Shown: piece by piece, positions 23,142 to 34,857 of the stretch
Numbering within the stretch: position 1 is the stretch's first letter
How the letters are laid out: each line of letters opens with the position of its first letter
NCBI GenBank assembly: GCA_024036415.1
Contig: JAMWET010000684.1
Location: forward strand, 92,501 to 156,500
Direction of reading: 5' to 3'
DNA length: 64,000 bases
DNA from: Prochilodus magdalenae
Taxonomy: Eukaryota; Chordata; Actinopteri; Characiformes; Prochilodontidae
Program-made: the position numbers and the translations under genes
Notes under the pieces: model-generated
What the model was told of the DNA's origin: nothing
What the model saw: only the letters and a program-made list of their open reading frames with translations
Database searches by the model: none

Positions 23142-23676
23142 TAAGCTCACCAGACAAAAAGATAAGCCCCCTGTAACTGAAACATACCTACGGGCATGTA
23201 TTACCTCCATGAGCACCAATAACAGCTGTGAATGGATTTGGCATGGACTGGACAGGTTTCTGGATGTTGGCCACATCAATGTTCAGACATTCTTACATTG
23301 AAGAATTGGTCAGTTGGGTCAGATTTGAAGAGAGTTTCCTATAGACTGGGATTTTAGTCACTGCTGCACTACTGGTGGACATGTATGTCCATACGCTTCC
23401 ATACACCTGCATATTCAGCTACTTCCTTCATGCTATGGTCTTTGAGATGCCCAAATGCAATCTCTCCTTTTAGCCAGCCATTAACATCTGCTTTGGAGCC
23501 ATTTTCCACATGTGTGTGCACTGTACCACCTCTTCTCAATCTATGAATCCCATCACTCACAACCTACGGGTATTTATAGCCCCATCATCCTCGTGCTGTG
23601 CCATCTGCAGGAGCCTGAAGTTATTACCACCTTAAACATGAAAGGTGACGGTCATCGTATTGTCCGGTGAGCTTAT
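23142..23676 (-). mobile_element. Tc1-e, copy 1, deletion derivative
   Basis: The inverted ends are TAAGCTCACCAGACAA and, at the right, TTGTCCGGTGAGCTTA. On the minus strand the interior reads VENGSKADVNGWLKGEIAFG, then KDHSMKEVAEYAGVWKR, a helix-turn-helix like those of Tc1/mariner transposases. The catalytic domain is absent. The other large copy is at 52302-52826. Confidence 0.8.
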
Positions 23677-26091
23677 TTACTATGTTATTCCCAACTGATC
23701 TCTGCACGGCAGAGCCGTTTTCATATTCAGAGTATACAAGCTTTTCTTTAAACACCACCTACATGACCATGAAGGAAAGTTAAGTATCTAACAACAAGTT
23801 TCCCAACAAGGTCCCTGTCTAATGTTTATGTCATGCTGTCCAGTGTCTGATGATGTAAATTACGTAAATGGTAAACTAGGTCTTTAAGCCCCATCCCCCA
23901 ATGAGCCCAGTGTGCTTTGATTGGTCAGCTCACTTATTGTGTTCTGACTGGCCAAACCCACCATCCCCATCCCCACACTACTGTGGCTGTTCTTGCAATT
24001 ATCACTGAGATTTATTTAACATCTGCAATAGACTATTTGCAAAAGTCCCACCTCCTTTAGGTATTGATTCCATGTCCATCACCAAGGCCACCTTGTAACA
24101 ACTGTAGCACTGTGACTTTTCACTCATTGACTGGTAGTTGAGCTGTACCACAGCAGCCAGTTGCTGGAGGGTACAAGGTTAAAAGGTGAGTATTGGTCTT
24201 TAGTATTAGTCTCTCTGTAACTGAAACACACTCAGAATATGAAGTTTAGATATTGTGCTGACATTTGAGTATGGAGGTCTTAAATGTCCACAATGATTCC
24301 CCCTCCTAAATTGTAGAAGAAATGTTTTATTTATAAACATTGAAACTGTCCTTTACATACTATCACAAAACCAAGGAAGGACAGTAATGCATGCAATCAG
24401 TCACATCCCAAACAGCTTTTACACTTGACCACTTGGACTACGAGTGTCCGTGTGTGGGAGCGCCCTGATGTGGTTGGAGGTAAGCTATAGAAGTCATACT
24501 GCGGTGTTTGCTGGGCTGAATCTACCTGGGACATACTAATTAACCCCATCAGCAAAACAGCACAGACGATGAGGCACAAAATGTTCGATTTGCTGTCATA
24601 CAGAAGAAAGAATAGCTCATTATTATTTATATCCTCCGCTTACATAAATCCCCTGACTGCTTGCTGTGTGATACTCGCTACAATAGCCAAACAGTTTGGT
24701 TTATGAGCCAGGCTACTCAAATTGGATGTAATTGGTCAAAGCTTTCAGAGCAAACAATGGATACTATTACCTTCCCTAGAGCACAGATAATACGAGCTTT
24801 AATAGAAGCAGAGCAGAGATGACTGTTAATGCTTATGGACAGTCTAATACTGGCTGGTTTCCAGGAGTTTAGAAACAGTCTGCTAGTCTTTCACTATGAA
24901 ACATGAATGGACGTGATGGACGTCCTTGAGGTGAATTCCTTCCATTTTTTTCTACATCATTCCATCATTAAGATGTAAAGAAAGTCATTTGGTGTGGTTT
25001 TAGAAAAACAGCATTCAGAGAAACATTCCAAAGTCAGAACTGTTCACGGTGGAGGTGATGGGAAACTGGTCTGAAGTGGTTAATGTCACAGAACCTGGCA
25101 AGTAAAAATATGAAGTTGATATATCTTGTATTTTTTAATTGTAGATTGGTTTAGGTTTATTATAAGATTATTCACCGTATTTACAGACATATGTTTCCTG
25201 TTTTAAGGCACTTCAGGTAGGCATAGTTTTTCAGTGTACTGGCAGATAATTAGTTTCTGCCATATTGCCGTTTTGTACTCCTTTGCGCTGTACAAGCATT
25301 GTGGATAACTGAGGGAGACAAAGGATGCACCAGTTGCGTCCTTGAAATCACCTCTAAAGTAGGCTGCCTTTCTAGGCTGCATATGAAGAGTCCTTTACTT
25401 TAGAACAGCCTTCTGTGATGTAGCAGCTGAGTAATGCAGCCCAGGCTTTGGAACACAGAATAATCAGACAGATTCCCTGATTGTGGGTTCAGGAATAACC
25501 AACCGTTTCTGGGTGATTCTTTGGAACTGTCACTCTTCCAGAGGGCATCGCTCGATGGCATCACACCCACATGTTCCCAGCCATCCAATCAGCACCGCTC
25601 TAAGTCACATGGGTTTTAGCTTAGCTGCATCCACGTTAGCTTCAGTATATATACTGTACCTCTTACAAACACTTCCTCATTGCGAAGTTTTGCCAAACCT
25701 AGTTTGCATTTCTGAGCGTTTTCTATGCTGTTGATCCTCTTTGGCTTTTTGGCTCTTTTTGTTTTTTGGCCTCCTCTTTTGCTTACCCCTTGTTGGCTCT
25801 CTCTTTGACCAACCCTCTGGTTATCGACCTCTCTTTCACTCTCTTTACCAATCTCCTGTCTAGCACTTCTGCTTCGGTTACCTCGCCTGTCCACCCTGGT
25901 TTTGATCTCAGCCTGTCCCTTGACTTTGACCTCGTCTCTCCCTCTATGTTTGTCCATGTATTGTTGCAGTGATCGTTTACATACTTAAACCACTCATAAC
26001 AAGTACAGAAGCTGGAAATTAGTCATGTACTCTTAAAATTCGCTTATAACAATCTCAAAATTAGAAATGCAAGATAAAACAACTAAATATA

Positions 26092-26093
<2 letters not shown>
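23677..26093. other. Intron, no gene seen
   Basis: Low-repeat stretch at 24590-24870. A segment near 25040-25080 (GAACTGTTCACGGTGGAGG) is echoed at about 60410. The pyrimidine-rich stretch 25730-25970 gives open frames on both strands but matches no protein I know and looks like repeat debris. Confidence 0.45.
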
Positions 26094-26167
<74 letters not shown>

Positions 26168-26184
26168 GTGTGTGTATATATATA
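26094..26184. repeat. Compound (CT)n(TA)n(TG)n microsatellite
   Basis: About 17 CT units run directly into about 12 TA units and then TG units, closing with TATATA. Confidence 0.95.
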
Positions 26185-26532
26185 AGAGAAAGAGATTTTT
26201 GCAGTGGGGAAAGCTTTTAAATGACTTGCACATAAATACACTACCTAAGACATCGTTTGATGAGTTTCATGCACTAAAAAAATGAAATCATCTTCTGCAA
26301 ATAAAACGATCGTATATCTCTTATATCATTTTGAGATTATTTGGCTTGTTTCCAGCATGTAAGTAAATGATCTGTCAGATTGTGTAGGTGGTAGCTGTTC
26401 AGTTAAGGCTGCTGCTGTCCATGGTGCTTGACTGTATGACTGCATGGAGGGCAATCACGGATACCACTTAAAAGGTTAGACACAGTGACTCATAGCATAT
26501 CAGCAAATATAGTCGTATCAGCGAACACATTT

Positions 26533-26965
26533 ATACACTCATACGTCAAAAGAACAGCTGCGCAAATAGTTGCACCAGAAGGAATCAACCAACTGACATC
26601 AAGGACAGGCCTTATTGCTGTACCTGACTGGCCCAACAGTCACAATTGCAGACATACAGCAAGCAGTCTGTTGATACCCATCACGTCCAGCGAGCTGGGT
26701 GTTACCCCACCTCCACTCCTACCACTAAATCTAATTATGTGTGATAATATTCAAGCTTATTACAGGACACCATTAGGAACCTCTACATCTCCATGCCGAG
26801 ACTTCTGGGAGATACTACTTCTGTTTGTGTAGCTCAATAAATATTACCCATATCAGTCTAAATTTTTCATCATTCATTGTTCCTGGCAAACTTTATCGTT
26901 CTTCCCAAAAGCAGTGCAATCCCACACCTCCTTCTGGGTGCAGCTGTTCTTTTGATGATGAGTGA
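26533..26965 (+). mobile_element. Tc1-b, copy 5, heavily deleted
   Basis: Both inverted ends are kept (TACACTCATACGTCAAAAGA; TTCTTTTGATGATGAGTGAC), with the usual 3' subterminal sequence including TCAATAAATATTACCCATAT. Most transposase sequence is gone, leaving about 430 bp. It approaches a MITE in form. Confidence 0.85.
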
Positions 26966-27537
26966 CGAAGCACAGTCAGGTTCTGACTTTCTAGTTCTTC
27001 TTGTATGCACTGGTGATCTAGAGCTGTTGCCTTGTTTTGCAGTGTAGACAGGAGCTTCTGTGGCCTGTCATCAACATGGCTGGCTATACATTTAACAGGC
27101 AGTAATCCAAATCAAAGTAGCCTCCCTCCCTCTCTGCTGACAGCCACAGGCTTATGGAAATACTCAGTAATCTGCTGTCAGCTAAGCACATGCAAGAAAA
27201 CCTTTACACTAAGGGACGCCTGGGAATCATCATGCTTCGTTTTTCATTTTTCCCTCCTTTGTAGAGCAAAACGATGAGGCATATGGAAGAAGACCTTCTT
27301 TTTTTCCCCTTACATACATACATTGAAGCAATCTTTGATCATTAACCTCGGCAAGGAAAAATGCTATCGACGTACAAGCATCCTGCTGGCGTGGATCTCA
27401 GATCTGCTGGTTGTAACAACTGCACTTTGCTGAAAGGACTGGTGGTAATGTGCTAAGGCCCTAGCACTGTACTCCAGATGTCAATACTGCAGTATATTCC
27501 AAATCAACTCTTAAGAATAGATGAACCAATACAGTCA
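26966..27537. other. Intron, no gene seen
   Basis: No recognised exon or repeat family. Confidence 0.5.
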
Positions 27538-27872
27538 GCCCTGTCTATGCCCGGACCATTATCACAGCACTCATTACGTGTTCTGCCACTGTCCCCTTTG
27601 TTTGCAATGGGGTAATGAACGAGAAACCTGGACTGCTATGGACTGGAACTGTATCGTCTCGAGGGACAAATTCAGGTTCTCTTAGGGATCCGACAATGGT
27701 TGTGTTTGAGTAAGGAGGCCTCATGGTGAACGCTTCAATCCTGCCTTTGCTATAGAGTGACACACTGCCCCAACCGCTCGTGTGATGATCTGGGAAACCC
27801 TAGCATACGACAGTCAGTCACTCCTAGTAGTGATACGAAGGACAAACTAACAGCTCAGTGATATGGCAAGGC

Positions 27873-28999
27873 TTTCAGCAGGACCATGCTCACCCACACA
27901 CAGCAAGGGTCTCCCAGGAAACAGTGAGTGGACACTCACACCAGCACAACACACACTACCACTGTCAAAGAAGTGCTGAGAACGATCCACCACCCAGACA
28001 ATACCAGCCCTGTGGTGGTTCTGTGGGGGTCCTGACCATTTCAGCAGGACAATGCTCCCCCACACACAGCAAGGGTCTCCCAGGAAACAGTGAGTGGACA
28101 CTCACACCAGCACAACACACACTACCACTGTCACAGCAGTGCTGAGAACGATCCACCACCCAGACAATACCAGCCCTGTGGTGGTTCTGTGGGGGTCCTG
28201 ACCATTTCAGCAGGACAATGCTCCCCCACACACAGCAAGGGTCTCCCAGGAAACAGTGAGTGGACACTCACACCAGCACAACACACACTACCACTGTCAC
28301 AGCTGTCCACTGGTCACGATCCACCACCCCAGACAAACACTGTCACAGCACCTGAGAATGATGATGGTCCCCAGACAATACCTGCCCTGTGGTGGTTCTG
28401 TTGGGGTCCTGACCATTTCAGCAGGACAATGCTCCCCCACACACAGCAAGGGTCTCCCAGGAAACAGTGAGTGGACACTCACACCAGCACAACACACACT
28501 ACCACTGTCACAGCAGTGCTGAGAACGATCCACCACCCAGACAATACCTGCCCTGTGGTGGTTCTGTGGGGGTCCTGACCATTTCAGCAGGACAATGCTC
28601 CCCCACACACAGCAAGGGTCTCCCAGGAAACAGTGAGTGGACACTCACACCAGCACAACACACACTACCACTGTCACAGCAGTGCTGAGAGCGATCCACC
28701 ACCCAGACAATACCAGCCCTGGGGTGGTTCTGTGGGGGTCCTGACCATTTCAGCAGGACAATGCTCCCCCACACACAGCAAGGGTCTCCCAGGAAACAGT
28801 GAGTGGACAGAGTGTTTAAACACTCCAGTAGCACTGCTGCGTCTGATCCACTCACACCAGCACAACCCACACTAACACTGTCACAGCAGTGCTGAGAATG
28901 ATCCATCCCCAGACAATACCTGCCCTGTGGTGGTTCTGTGGGGGTCCAGACCATTTCAGCAGGACAGTGCTAACCCACACACAGCAAGGGTTTCCCAGG
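27873..28999. repeat. 166-bp minisatellite, a Tc1-d / MITE P chimera
   Basis: The start of ACAGTGAGTG recurs at 27921, 28087, 28253, 28464, 28630 and 28796, giving spacings of 166, 166, 211, 166 and 166. Each unit has about 48 bp of Tc1-d (TTTCAGCAGGACAATGCTCC onward) and about 118 bp of MITE P (GAGTGGAC, then ACCAGCACAACACACACTAC). The last unit is longer and keeps extra MITE P sequence (GTGTTTAAACACTCCAGTAG), so it may be closest to the founder. ORFs through it on both strands come from the periodicity and are not genes. Confidence 0.93.
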
Positions 29000-29208
29000 A
29001 ATGTATCAACCTGACTGCAACACTTCTTTGGCTGGCACCAGATTTATCGCCAACCAAGAATTTATGGGTTCGGCTGGGACGCCAGCTTCGGCAACCTGAA
29101 CGTGTGCAGGATCCACAGGCCCAGCTGCAACATCTGTGGGCAAATGTGCTGCAGGATGCCATCCGGAACCTGTGTGCCCAACGGTACCTTATCCTGAGTC
29201 CAGGCTAG
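28943..29208 (+). pseudogene. Tc1-d transposase C-terminus (broken)
   Basis: Remnant of a Tc1-type DDE transposase, reading FQQDSANPHTARVSQE, then LAPDLSPTKNLW, then QAQLQHLWANVLQDAIR. The second catalytic Asp is kept (FQQD). The position of the catalytic Glu (PIEHLW in relatives) reads PTKNLW, and the spacing is shortened, so the active site is lost. The N-terminal half is across the minisatellite. Confidence 0.85.
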
Positions 29209-29387
29209 GGGCGGCCCAACAGGGTACTAGAGCCTACTTTCAGTTGTTCAGTTCTTCCCCAATAAATCTCTCCTTTCACTCTAATACTGTAATCACTTAC
29301 ATATATCATCATTACACTCACTCATAAAGGGTTTCATTCGGTTCCAGTAACTTCTTCTTGGTGTGTTATTTGTTTGTCAATGAGTAT

Positions 29388-29872
29388 ATTCATGTGAATG
29401 AGTCTAAGAGCAGGATCCATAAAGGTGAAAAACTAATGCTCCAGTAGATACAAAAAAAAAGTCTTTAGCAATAAACTTGCTCACTGTTTCAATTTAGCAG
29501 CTCAGCATTCGGCGAAAGTGTGAGTCATTGGAAGACCTTGGGATAGTGCAAGTTTTGCAGAGAAAGCTCCATTGCTAGGAACAAATAACAGCACTGCGCG
29601 AGGGACAATTAAAGGCGGAACGTACTTGAGTTGCCTAAACGTGGTTTTGATTGATGCTGAAACAAGGTCAGTTCTATTACACTTACATAAAGCTTGATTC
29701 TATACTGTTACTGTTGGCCAACAGCCACCGACTGTGTAAATGCATCATTGTGAATTCCATTTTAGGGTTGGTTTACATAATCTAAGGCATAAGTCTACGC
29801 TGCAGAATGGCTGCTTGAGCTATATTATACTTCATTTAAATGTGTACACATTGCTTCCGCATGAAAATAATA
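29388..29872. other. Intron, no gene seen
   Basis: Low-repeat intronic sequence. No splice-bounded ORF. Confidence 0.45.
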
Positions 29873-30650
29873 TACAGTCTCCAGCCACTTCATTGTACAT
29901 GTTGTCAGCTCCACTGACCATATAGGAGCTCTCTGTAGTTCTACAGTTACAGACTGTAGTCCATCTGTTTCTCTATATACTTTATTACCCTGTTCTTCAA
30001 TGGTCAGGACCCCCACAGGGAACACCACAGAGTATTATGTGGGTGGTGGATCATTCTAAGCACTGCAGTGACACTGATCTGGTGGTGGTGGTGTGTTAGT
30101 GTGTGTTGTGCTGGTGTGAGTGGATCAGACACAGCAGTGCTGCTGGACACCTCAGTGTCACTGCTGGACTAAGCCACTACTGTCCACCAGCCAAAACTAT
30201 CTAGCTAGCTGACAGCGTCCTGTGGGCAGCATCCTGTGACCACTGATGAAGGACTAGAGGATGACCAACACAAACTCTGCAGTAGCAGATGAGCTACCAT
30301 CTCTGACATTACATTTACAAGGTGGATCAGCAAGGTAGGAGTGTCTAAAAGAGTGGACAGTGAGTGGACACAGTGTTTAAACATCCACTCACACCAGCAC
30401 AACATACACTAATACTGTCACTGCAGTGCTGAGAATAATCCACCCCTCAGATAATACCTGCTCTGTGGTGGTCCTATGGAGGTCCTGACCATTGAAGAAC
30501 AGGGTAATGAAGTATACAGATAAAGAAGATGGACTACAGTCTGTAACTGTAAAACTACAACATGCTCTTATATAATCAGTGGAGCTAACAACATGGACAA
30601 TGAGAGTATATACAATGGAGGTGTACCTAATGAGGTGGCCAGGCGGTGTA
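29873..30650. mobile_element. MITE P, copy 3, the most complete
   Basis: The ends are long inverted repeats. The left starts TACAGTCTCCAGCCACTTCA; the right, inverted, reads TACACCGCCTGGCCACCTCA. The interior is palindromic: the CAGCTCCACTGACCATATAG and CTACAGTTACAGACTGTAGT phrases near the left recur inverted near the right. No transposase. About 780 bp. Confidence 0.88.
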
Positions 30651-31589
30651 CTACATCAGCATAATTACTGTCATAACTACTTACTCATTTGCTTTTCTTC
30701 TGGCATAAACTACATTGATATATACTATTGATGGAACCACTGCAAAATTTTAAAACACATATATGTGCAGTTCATGTGCCATGTGCATGTATTTGGTTCG
30801 CTCCACACTGTCCTCCACACAGGCCTATCCTGACTTTCCTCGGCTGTTAAGCTTATTACCTTCGGTGTCCCCCAGGGGTCAGTAATGGATCCTATTCAGT
30901 TGCCCATTTATACACATCCTCTGGAAAAGATTTTTTGACAGTTCATTCTCAACAATCAAATTCATTGATATGTTAGGTACTAGGTGACTGGAGGATGTAC
31001 ACAGTTGGATGGCTAGACATTTTCTGCATGAGACTTTATTCAGGTAAGCACTTCCAGCTTAATTAAAAGGCTGGAATTGGTAGCATTGCTGTAAACTACC
31101 TTATGATTATCACTGTCATTATTTGTCATTTGGCATCTCTGATCTGTTGGGATGCTAAGAAGCAGATTCAGTGTTCGTGACTTTATAAGTGTGTTAGATA
31201 ACACCTGGCTGGTCCTGGGAGGGACACAATACACACTTTTTAACTGATGGCACTTTAAAAATTCATATAAATATTGCTGGGGACAATTCTATTTCCCCAA
31301 AATATTGGTTAGAATCCACAAATCTGCTAAGGGTTCTACTATCTCAGATATCTCCATTGGTGATCATGCTTCTAGGTCCATGATTATAAACTCTAGGAAA
31401 TTAGGAAGGTTTTTTTATTTCTTTTCTTTTTACCTATTTTTGATCAATTAATTAATTTTTAAAACATTTAGAGTTGTTGCTGTCACAACACAAGTTATAT
31501 ATATATGTTAATTTTTCTATATTATTTTATAATCCTTATTAGTTCAGTTAATATTTCAGCTCAGTCACTACAAACCTTATATTTCTAAA
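30651..31589. other. Intron, no gene seen
   Basis: AT-rich intronic sequence with short TATA runs near 31500. No exon recognised. Confidence 0.5.
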
Positions 31590-31757
31590 TTTACATTGAT
31601 GGCATTTAGCTGACGCTCATATCCAGAGCAACAGGTTGATCATATTACAGGTAGGCCAATGTAGTGTTAGGAGTCATAGTCACCCAGACCGGGAACCTCG
31701 GGGTGGCTCCATGTCGGGCAGTGGTGTTATCCACTGAGCTACACCAACCCTGTGTAT
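31590..31757 (-). mobile_element. tRNA-derived SINE-1
   Basis: The minus-strand 5' head reads GGTTGGTGTAGCTCAGTGGA, then TAACACC, a good tRNA-like A box, followed by a degraded B box (GAGGTTCCCGGTCT). The 3' tail is CTCTGGATATGAGCGTCAGC, then TAAATGCCATCAATGTAAAT, a tail known from fish LINE/SINE pairs. Another copy is nested in MITE P at 39330. Confidence 0.8.
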
Positions 31758-31954
31758 ATATCGGTTTATACAAAACTAATTGGGAAGAAGGTTTTTTTGC
31801 TTGATTTTTTGACTGATTACACAACCACATAGTTTGTGGCTGAAACTTCACGGTTAGTGATGTACAGTCAAACATCTGATATTCAGTATATAAGAAGCAA
31901 TCAGTGTTTTTAGATCCACTTTTCAAGTTTGAAGAAACTGGCTGATGACATCCG

Positions 31955-32700
31955 CCAGTAACACTTTCTAAGAATCAGGTATCCGTAGTGCATTATAGGT
32001 GCATTCATAAAGATCTATAATCCATTTGTAATGTTTTATGATGCTTGACATCAGCTTTTGTAACTGTGCATAAATGTTCAAAATCACATACATCAACTCA
32101 GATCAACTAGTATAACACCGCATTATAAAGCTTCATGGAACAAAGATGTAATGTTGAAATGTATATATAGATTGTTGATCATAAAGCTCAATGCGTTGAT
32201 TCACATAATACATTTATTAGAGCGTGGCCTTATTGCGGATCCTTATTAAGATTTTAACATTTAAATCCCTTATTAGTCCCACAATGGGGAAATTTAGTCT
32301 CCGCATTTAACCCATCCGTGAAGTGAAACACCACAAACACACTCACTAGTGAACACACTAGGGGGCAGTGAGCACACTTACCCGGAGCGGTGGGCAGCCC
32401 TATCCACGGCGCCTTGCTCAAGGGCACCTCAGTCATTAACTGTAGGCTCAGGGAATCGAACCAGTGACCCTCCGGTCACAAGGCTGGTTCCCTAACCTCC
32501 AGCCCACAACTGCCCCCGAATAAAGCATTATGCAAACGAACACAACATTCGTTATGAAGCTTTAGGATACCCATTTCACTGATAACAGGAAATATACATA
32601 CATTATTAGTTATAATGCATTATGTCACTTTATGTGCTATGAAGCCTTATTCTGTTGCATTATACCAGTTTATGTGTGTGATTATGAAAGTTTCAAAGGC
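31955..32700. repeat. AT-rich MITE-like repeat split by a SINE
   Basis: Sequence with recurring GCATTATAGG, CATTATAAAGCTTCATGGAA and inverted AGCTTTAGG/TATGAAGC motifs lies on both sides of the SINE at 32262-32518. It resembles palindromic fish MITEs of the GTAACACTTT type. Exact ends could not be set. Confidence 0.45.
32262..32518 (-). mobile_element. tRNA-derived SINE-2
   Basis: The minus-strand head is GGGGGCAGTTGTGGGCTGGA, then GGTTAGGGAACC, with a clean B box, GGTTCGATTCCC. The body includes GGTGCCCTTGAGCAAGGCGC and GTGTGGTGTTTCACTTCA-like phrases. The 3' end is AAATTTCCCCATTGTGGGAC, then TAATAAGGGAT, nearly identical to the LINE 3' end at 21300-21420. Confidence 0.8.
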
Positions 32701-33367
32701 TTATTTCTAGAATTATAAAACCTTAAAAAAGGCAGAAAATTTAGCTACGGTAAATTTTGGGGTTAAAGGTGGTTGTGTGCTCAGCTGGTCTAGCAGCCTT
32801 AGTAAATTAAGTATTTGAGGTGGCACAATGTTGCACTAATAAAGCCACCTTCTTATGACCTCTCTTAAAAGTGGGAGGACAACTGATCACTTTTATTAGC
32901 AGATTTGAAGTGGATTTAGTGAAATAAAGGTTGGGGATGTTGGAATTGTGTTTCCTAGCTTTCCAGGAGTATCAGTTAAGATCCGTTATCTGTTTTTCCT
33001 ACTGCAAAATAAACAAGGATAACTCAAATTCACAAAAGCCAGTACAAATGCGCACATGTGCATGTGGCCTGTCAACACTGGCCCCCCCACTTTCAAGATA
33101 CAACATCAGAGGTGGGTTTCCCTGGTCGGTCTGGAGTGCTCCTCTATTTTCAGATGCATCTGCAGTGGCTCCAAAGCACATTTCGCAGTGCATCTGCGAT
33201 CAGCTGTTTCTTCAACGCTCCACATCCCTTGATTCCATGCGGCGTCTGGCGTTAGCATGGCGCTCTGATAAGCTGATTAGAGTAGCGTTACCCTTTAAAG
33301 CCCCTTCTCTTTGCACATTGCCTTTTTTTGTTATCCCCCCTGAGCGGTGAATAATGAAAGCTCTTAC

Positions 33368-33440
33368 CGCAGCTCTTTGAAGGGCTCCGCTCGGACGTGT
33401 GGGGTCTCCACCGAGTTGCTGAACACGGCTCCCTCTGCCC
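33368..33440 (-). CDS. sgcd: Delta-sarcoglycan, third-from-last coding exon
   Basis: This 73-nt exon has a minus-strand acceptor (TTCTGCTTTGTGGTTGCAG) and a donor (CTGCG followed by GTAAGA). Its first two bases finish a Gly codon. The 23 codons then read [16 protein letters not shown], then AEPFKEL, and the last two bases start the Arg completed at 8130. This is the extracellular segment just before LESPTR in delta-sarcoglycan; (V/N)VRA(D/E)PFKELR is characteristic. The downstream intron is 25.2 kb. The preceding exon, ending in an LRVLG-type sequence, was not found up to 64000, so that intron exceeds 30 kb. Antisense ORFs here are shadows. Confidence 0.94.
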
Positions 33441-34321
33441 CTGCAACCACAAAGCAGAACACTGAGCCTTAGCCGCGCTCGGCCAATGCACTAAAATCAA
33501 TGGACATAATCTCTGAAGTTACAGCATCGACCGCAGGCGCCCGGCCTCGTCCCAGTGGATCCCTGGCGAAAGTAAAACGATAACCTCGCCCCTCTCACCG
33601 GGCCCAGTGCTAGAGAGTACACCAGAGTTCCACTGCTTTCTTTTCAGTGCTTAAAGAAGATAGATCTCATTTGATTGTGCGGTTCATTTTATGTCTAGAG
33701 AAACTTCAGTGACACTGTATTTGAAAAGCCCACTGTAGTTGCTTCGTAGGTGCATTTATAGTTGTATGGAAAGACCTTCAACATACAGTTACAGTACGTG
33801 TGGGGTGACTGATTGAGAAAGGGAGAACTTTGCCAGGAGTTCTGGGTGGCTTATGGTTGGAGCTAGTAGGCAGAAGGGCCTGCCAACCCTCAAAGGTGGA
33901 GATGGGGTGGTGATGGTGATGGGTGAATCGCCATCACAGGAAGCATAAGGCAGAGAGGAGAACTGATAGGCTATTAGACAGGAAAAAAATTGAAAGGAGG
34001 AGGAGTTTCAGGCATAGTCATCCCACCACATCTCCTGTATCCATTATACAATTACGTAGTTGAGTAGTGCAGACATATTGAGAGAAAATAAAACTACATA
34101 AAACATGAATGTCATTTTAGGGAAATTAAATGTCATATCTTTGACCTTTTTGCTATGGTTACTCGACCAGGGGGATCCAAATGTAAGAAATTAAATTACT
34201 GTCATTTCACAGATTTTTATCGCCACTGGGAAAACACCCCTGGTATCCATACTGCAGTGCTAATCTAATATTGTAACACGAAATAAAAACATCAACTACA
34301 TCAACAAAAACATGCATCACA
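33441..34321. other. Intron upstream of the 73-nt exon
   Basis: CpG-rich low-repeat sequence next to the exon (to about 33620), then ordinary intron with A/G-rich patches. No further exon seen. Confidence 0.5.
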
Positions 34322-34857
34322 TACAGGGGTTGGACAATGAAACTGAAACACCTGTCATTTTAGTGTGGGAGGTCTCATGGCTAAATTGGACCAGCCTGGT
34401 GGCCAATCTTCATTAATTGCACATTGCACCAGTAAGAGCAGAGTGTGAAGGTTCAGTTAGCAGGTAAGAGCACAGTTCTGCTCAAAATACTGCAATGCAC
34501 ACAGCATTATGGGTGACATACCAGAGTTCAAAAGAGGACAGATTGTTGGTGCACGTCTTGCTGGTGCATCTGTGACCAAGACAGCAAGTCTTTGTGATGT
34601 ATCAAGAGCCACGGTATCCAGGGTAATGTCAGCATACCACCAAGAAGGACGAACCGCCACCAGCATCACGTAGTGACCTGGCCACTATCCTGCAAGAAGA
34701 ATGGCTTAAAATCCCTCTGACCACTGTGCAGGACTTGTATATGTCATTCCCAAGATGAACTGATGCTGTATTGGCCGCAAAAGGAGGCCCTACACCATAC
34801 TAATAAATGATTGTGGTCTAAAACCAGGTGTTTCAGTTTCATTGTCCAACCCCTGTA
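34322..34857 (+). mobile_element. Tc1-c, copy 1, 536-bp deletion derivative
   Basis: Perfect-looking inverted ends: TACAGGGGTTGGACAATGAA and TTCATTGTCCAACCCCTGTA. A start at 34509 opens 54 codons (MGDIPEFKRGQIVG, then TASLCDVSRATVSRVMSAYH), a helix-turn-helix DNA-binding domain, before TAG at 34671. In the next frame comes the extreme C-terminus (TILQEEWLKIPLTTVQDLY). The catalytic core is deleted. The breakpoint looks the same as in copy 2 (40228-40755), so this deletion derivative has itself been amplified. Confidence 0.93.

Larger units (their letters stand above)
27538..29387 (+). mobile_element. Tc1-d, copy 2, split by a minisatellite
   Basis: The left part (27538-27920) carries the helix-turn-helix end, an ERHTAPTARVMIWE-like core and LLVVIRRT, as in copy 1 at 3935. 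The right part (28943-29387) carries the C-terminal half and a tail matching 4715-4835. Between them is a 166-bp-unit minisatellite built partly from Tc1-d itself. Confidence 0.88.

Noticed and set aside
25616..25957. Arg/Lys-rich antisense ORF of 113 codons
   Set aside because: It mirrors a pyrimidine-rich stretch that looks like repeat debris; no domain or start context.
27858..28954. Several ORFs of 80-148 codons on both strands with near-identical peptides
   Set aside because: They repeat with the 166-bp minisatellite and exist in overlapping frames and on both strands; none has a conserved domain beyond transposase fragments.
27873..28999. CRISPR-like regular repeats
   Set aside because: Units are contiguous with no unique spacers, far too long, and the genome is vertebrate.
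31640..32518. tRNA genes suggested by A-box and B-box sequences
   Set aside because: No acceptor stem or full cloverleaf; the tRNA-like parts lead into SINE bodies with LINE-type tails.
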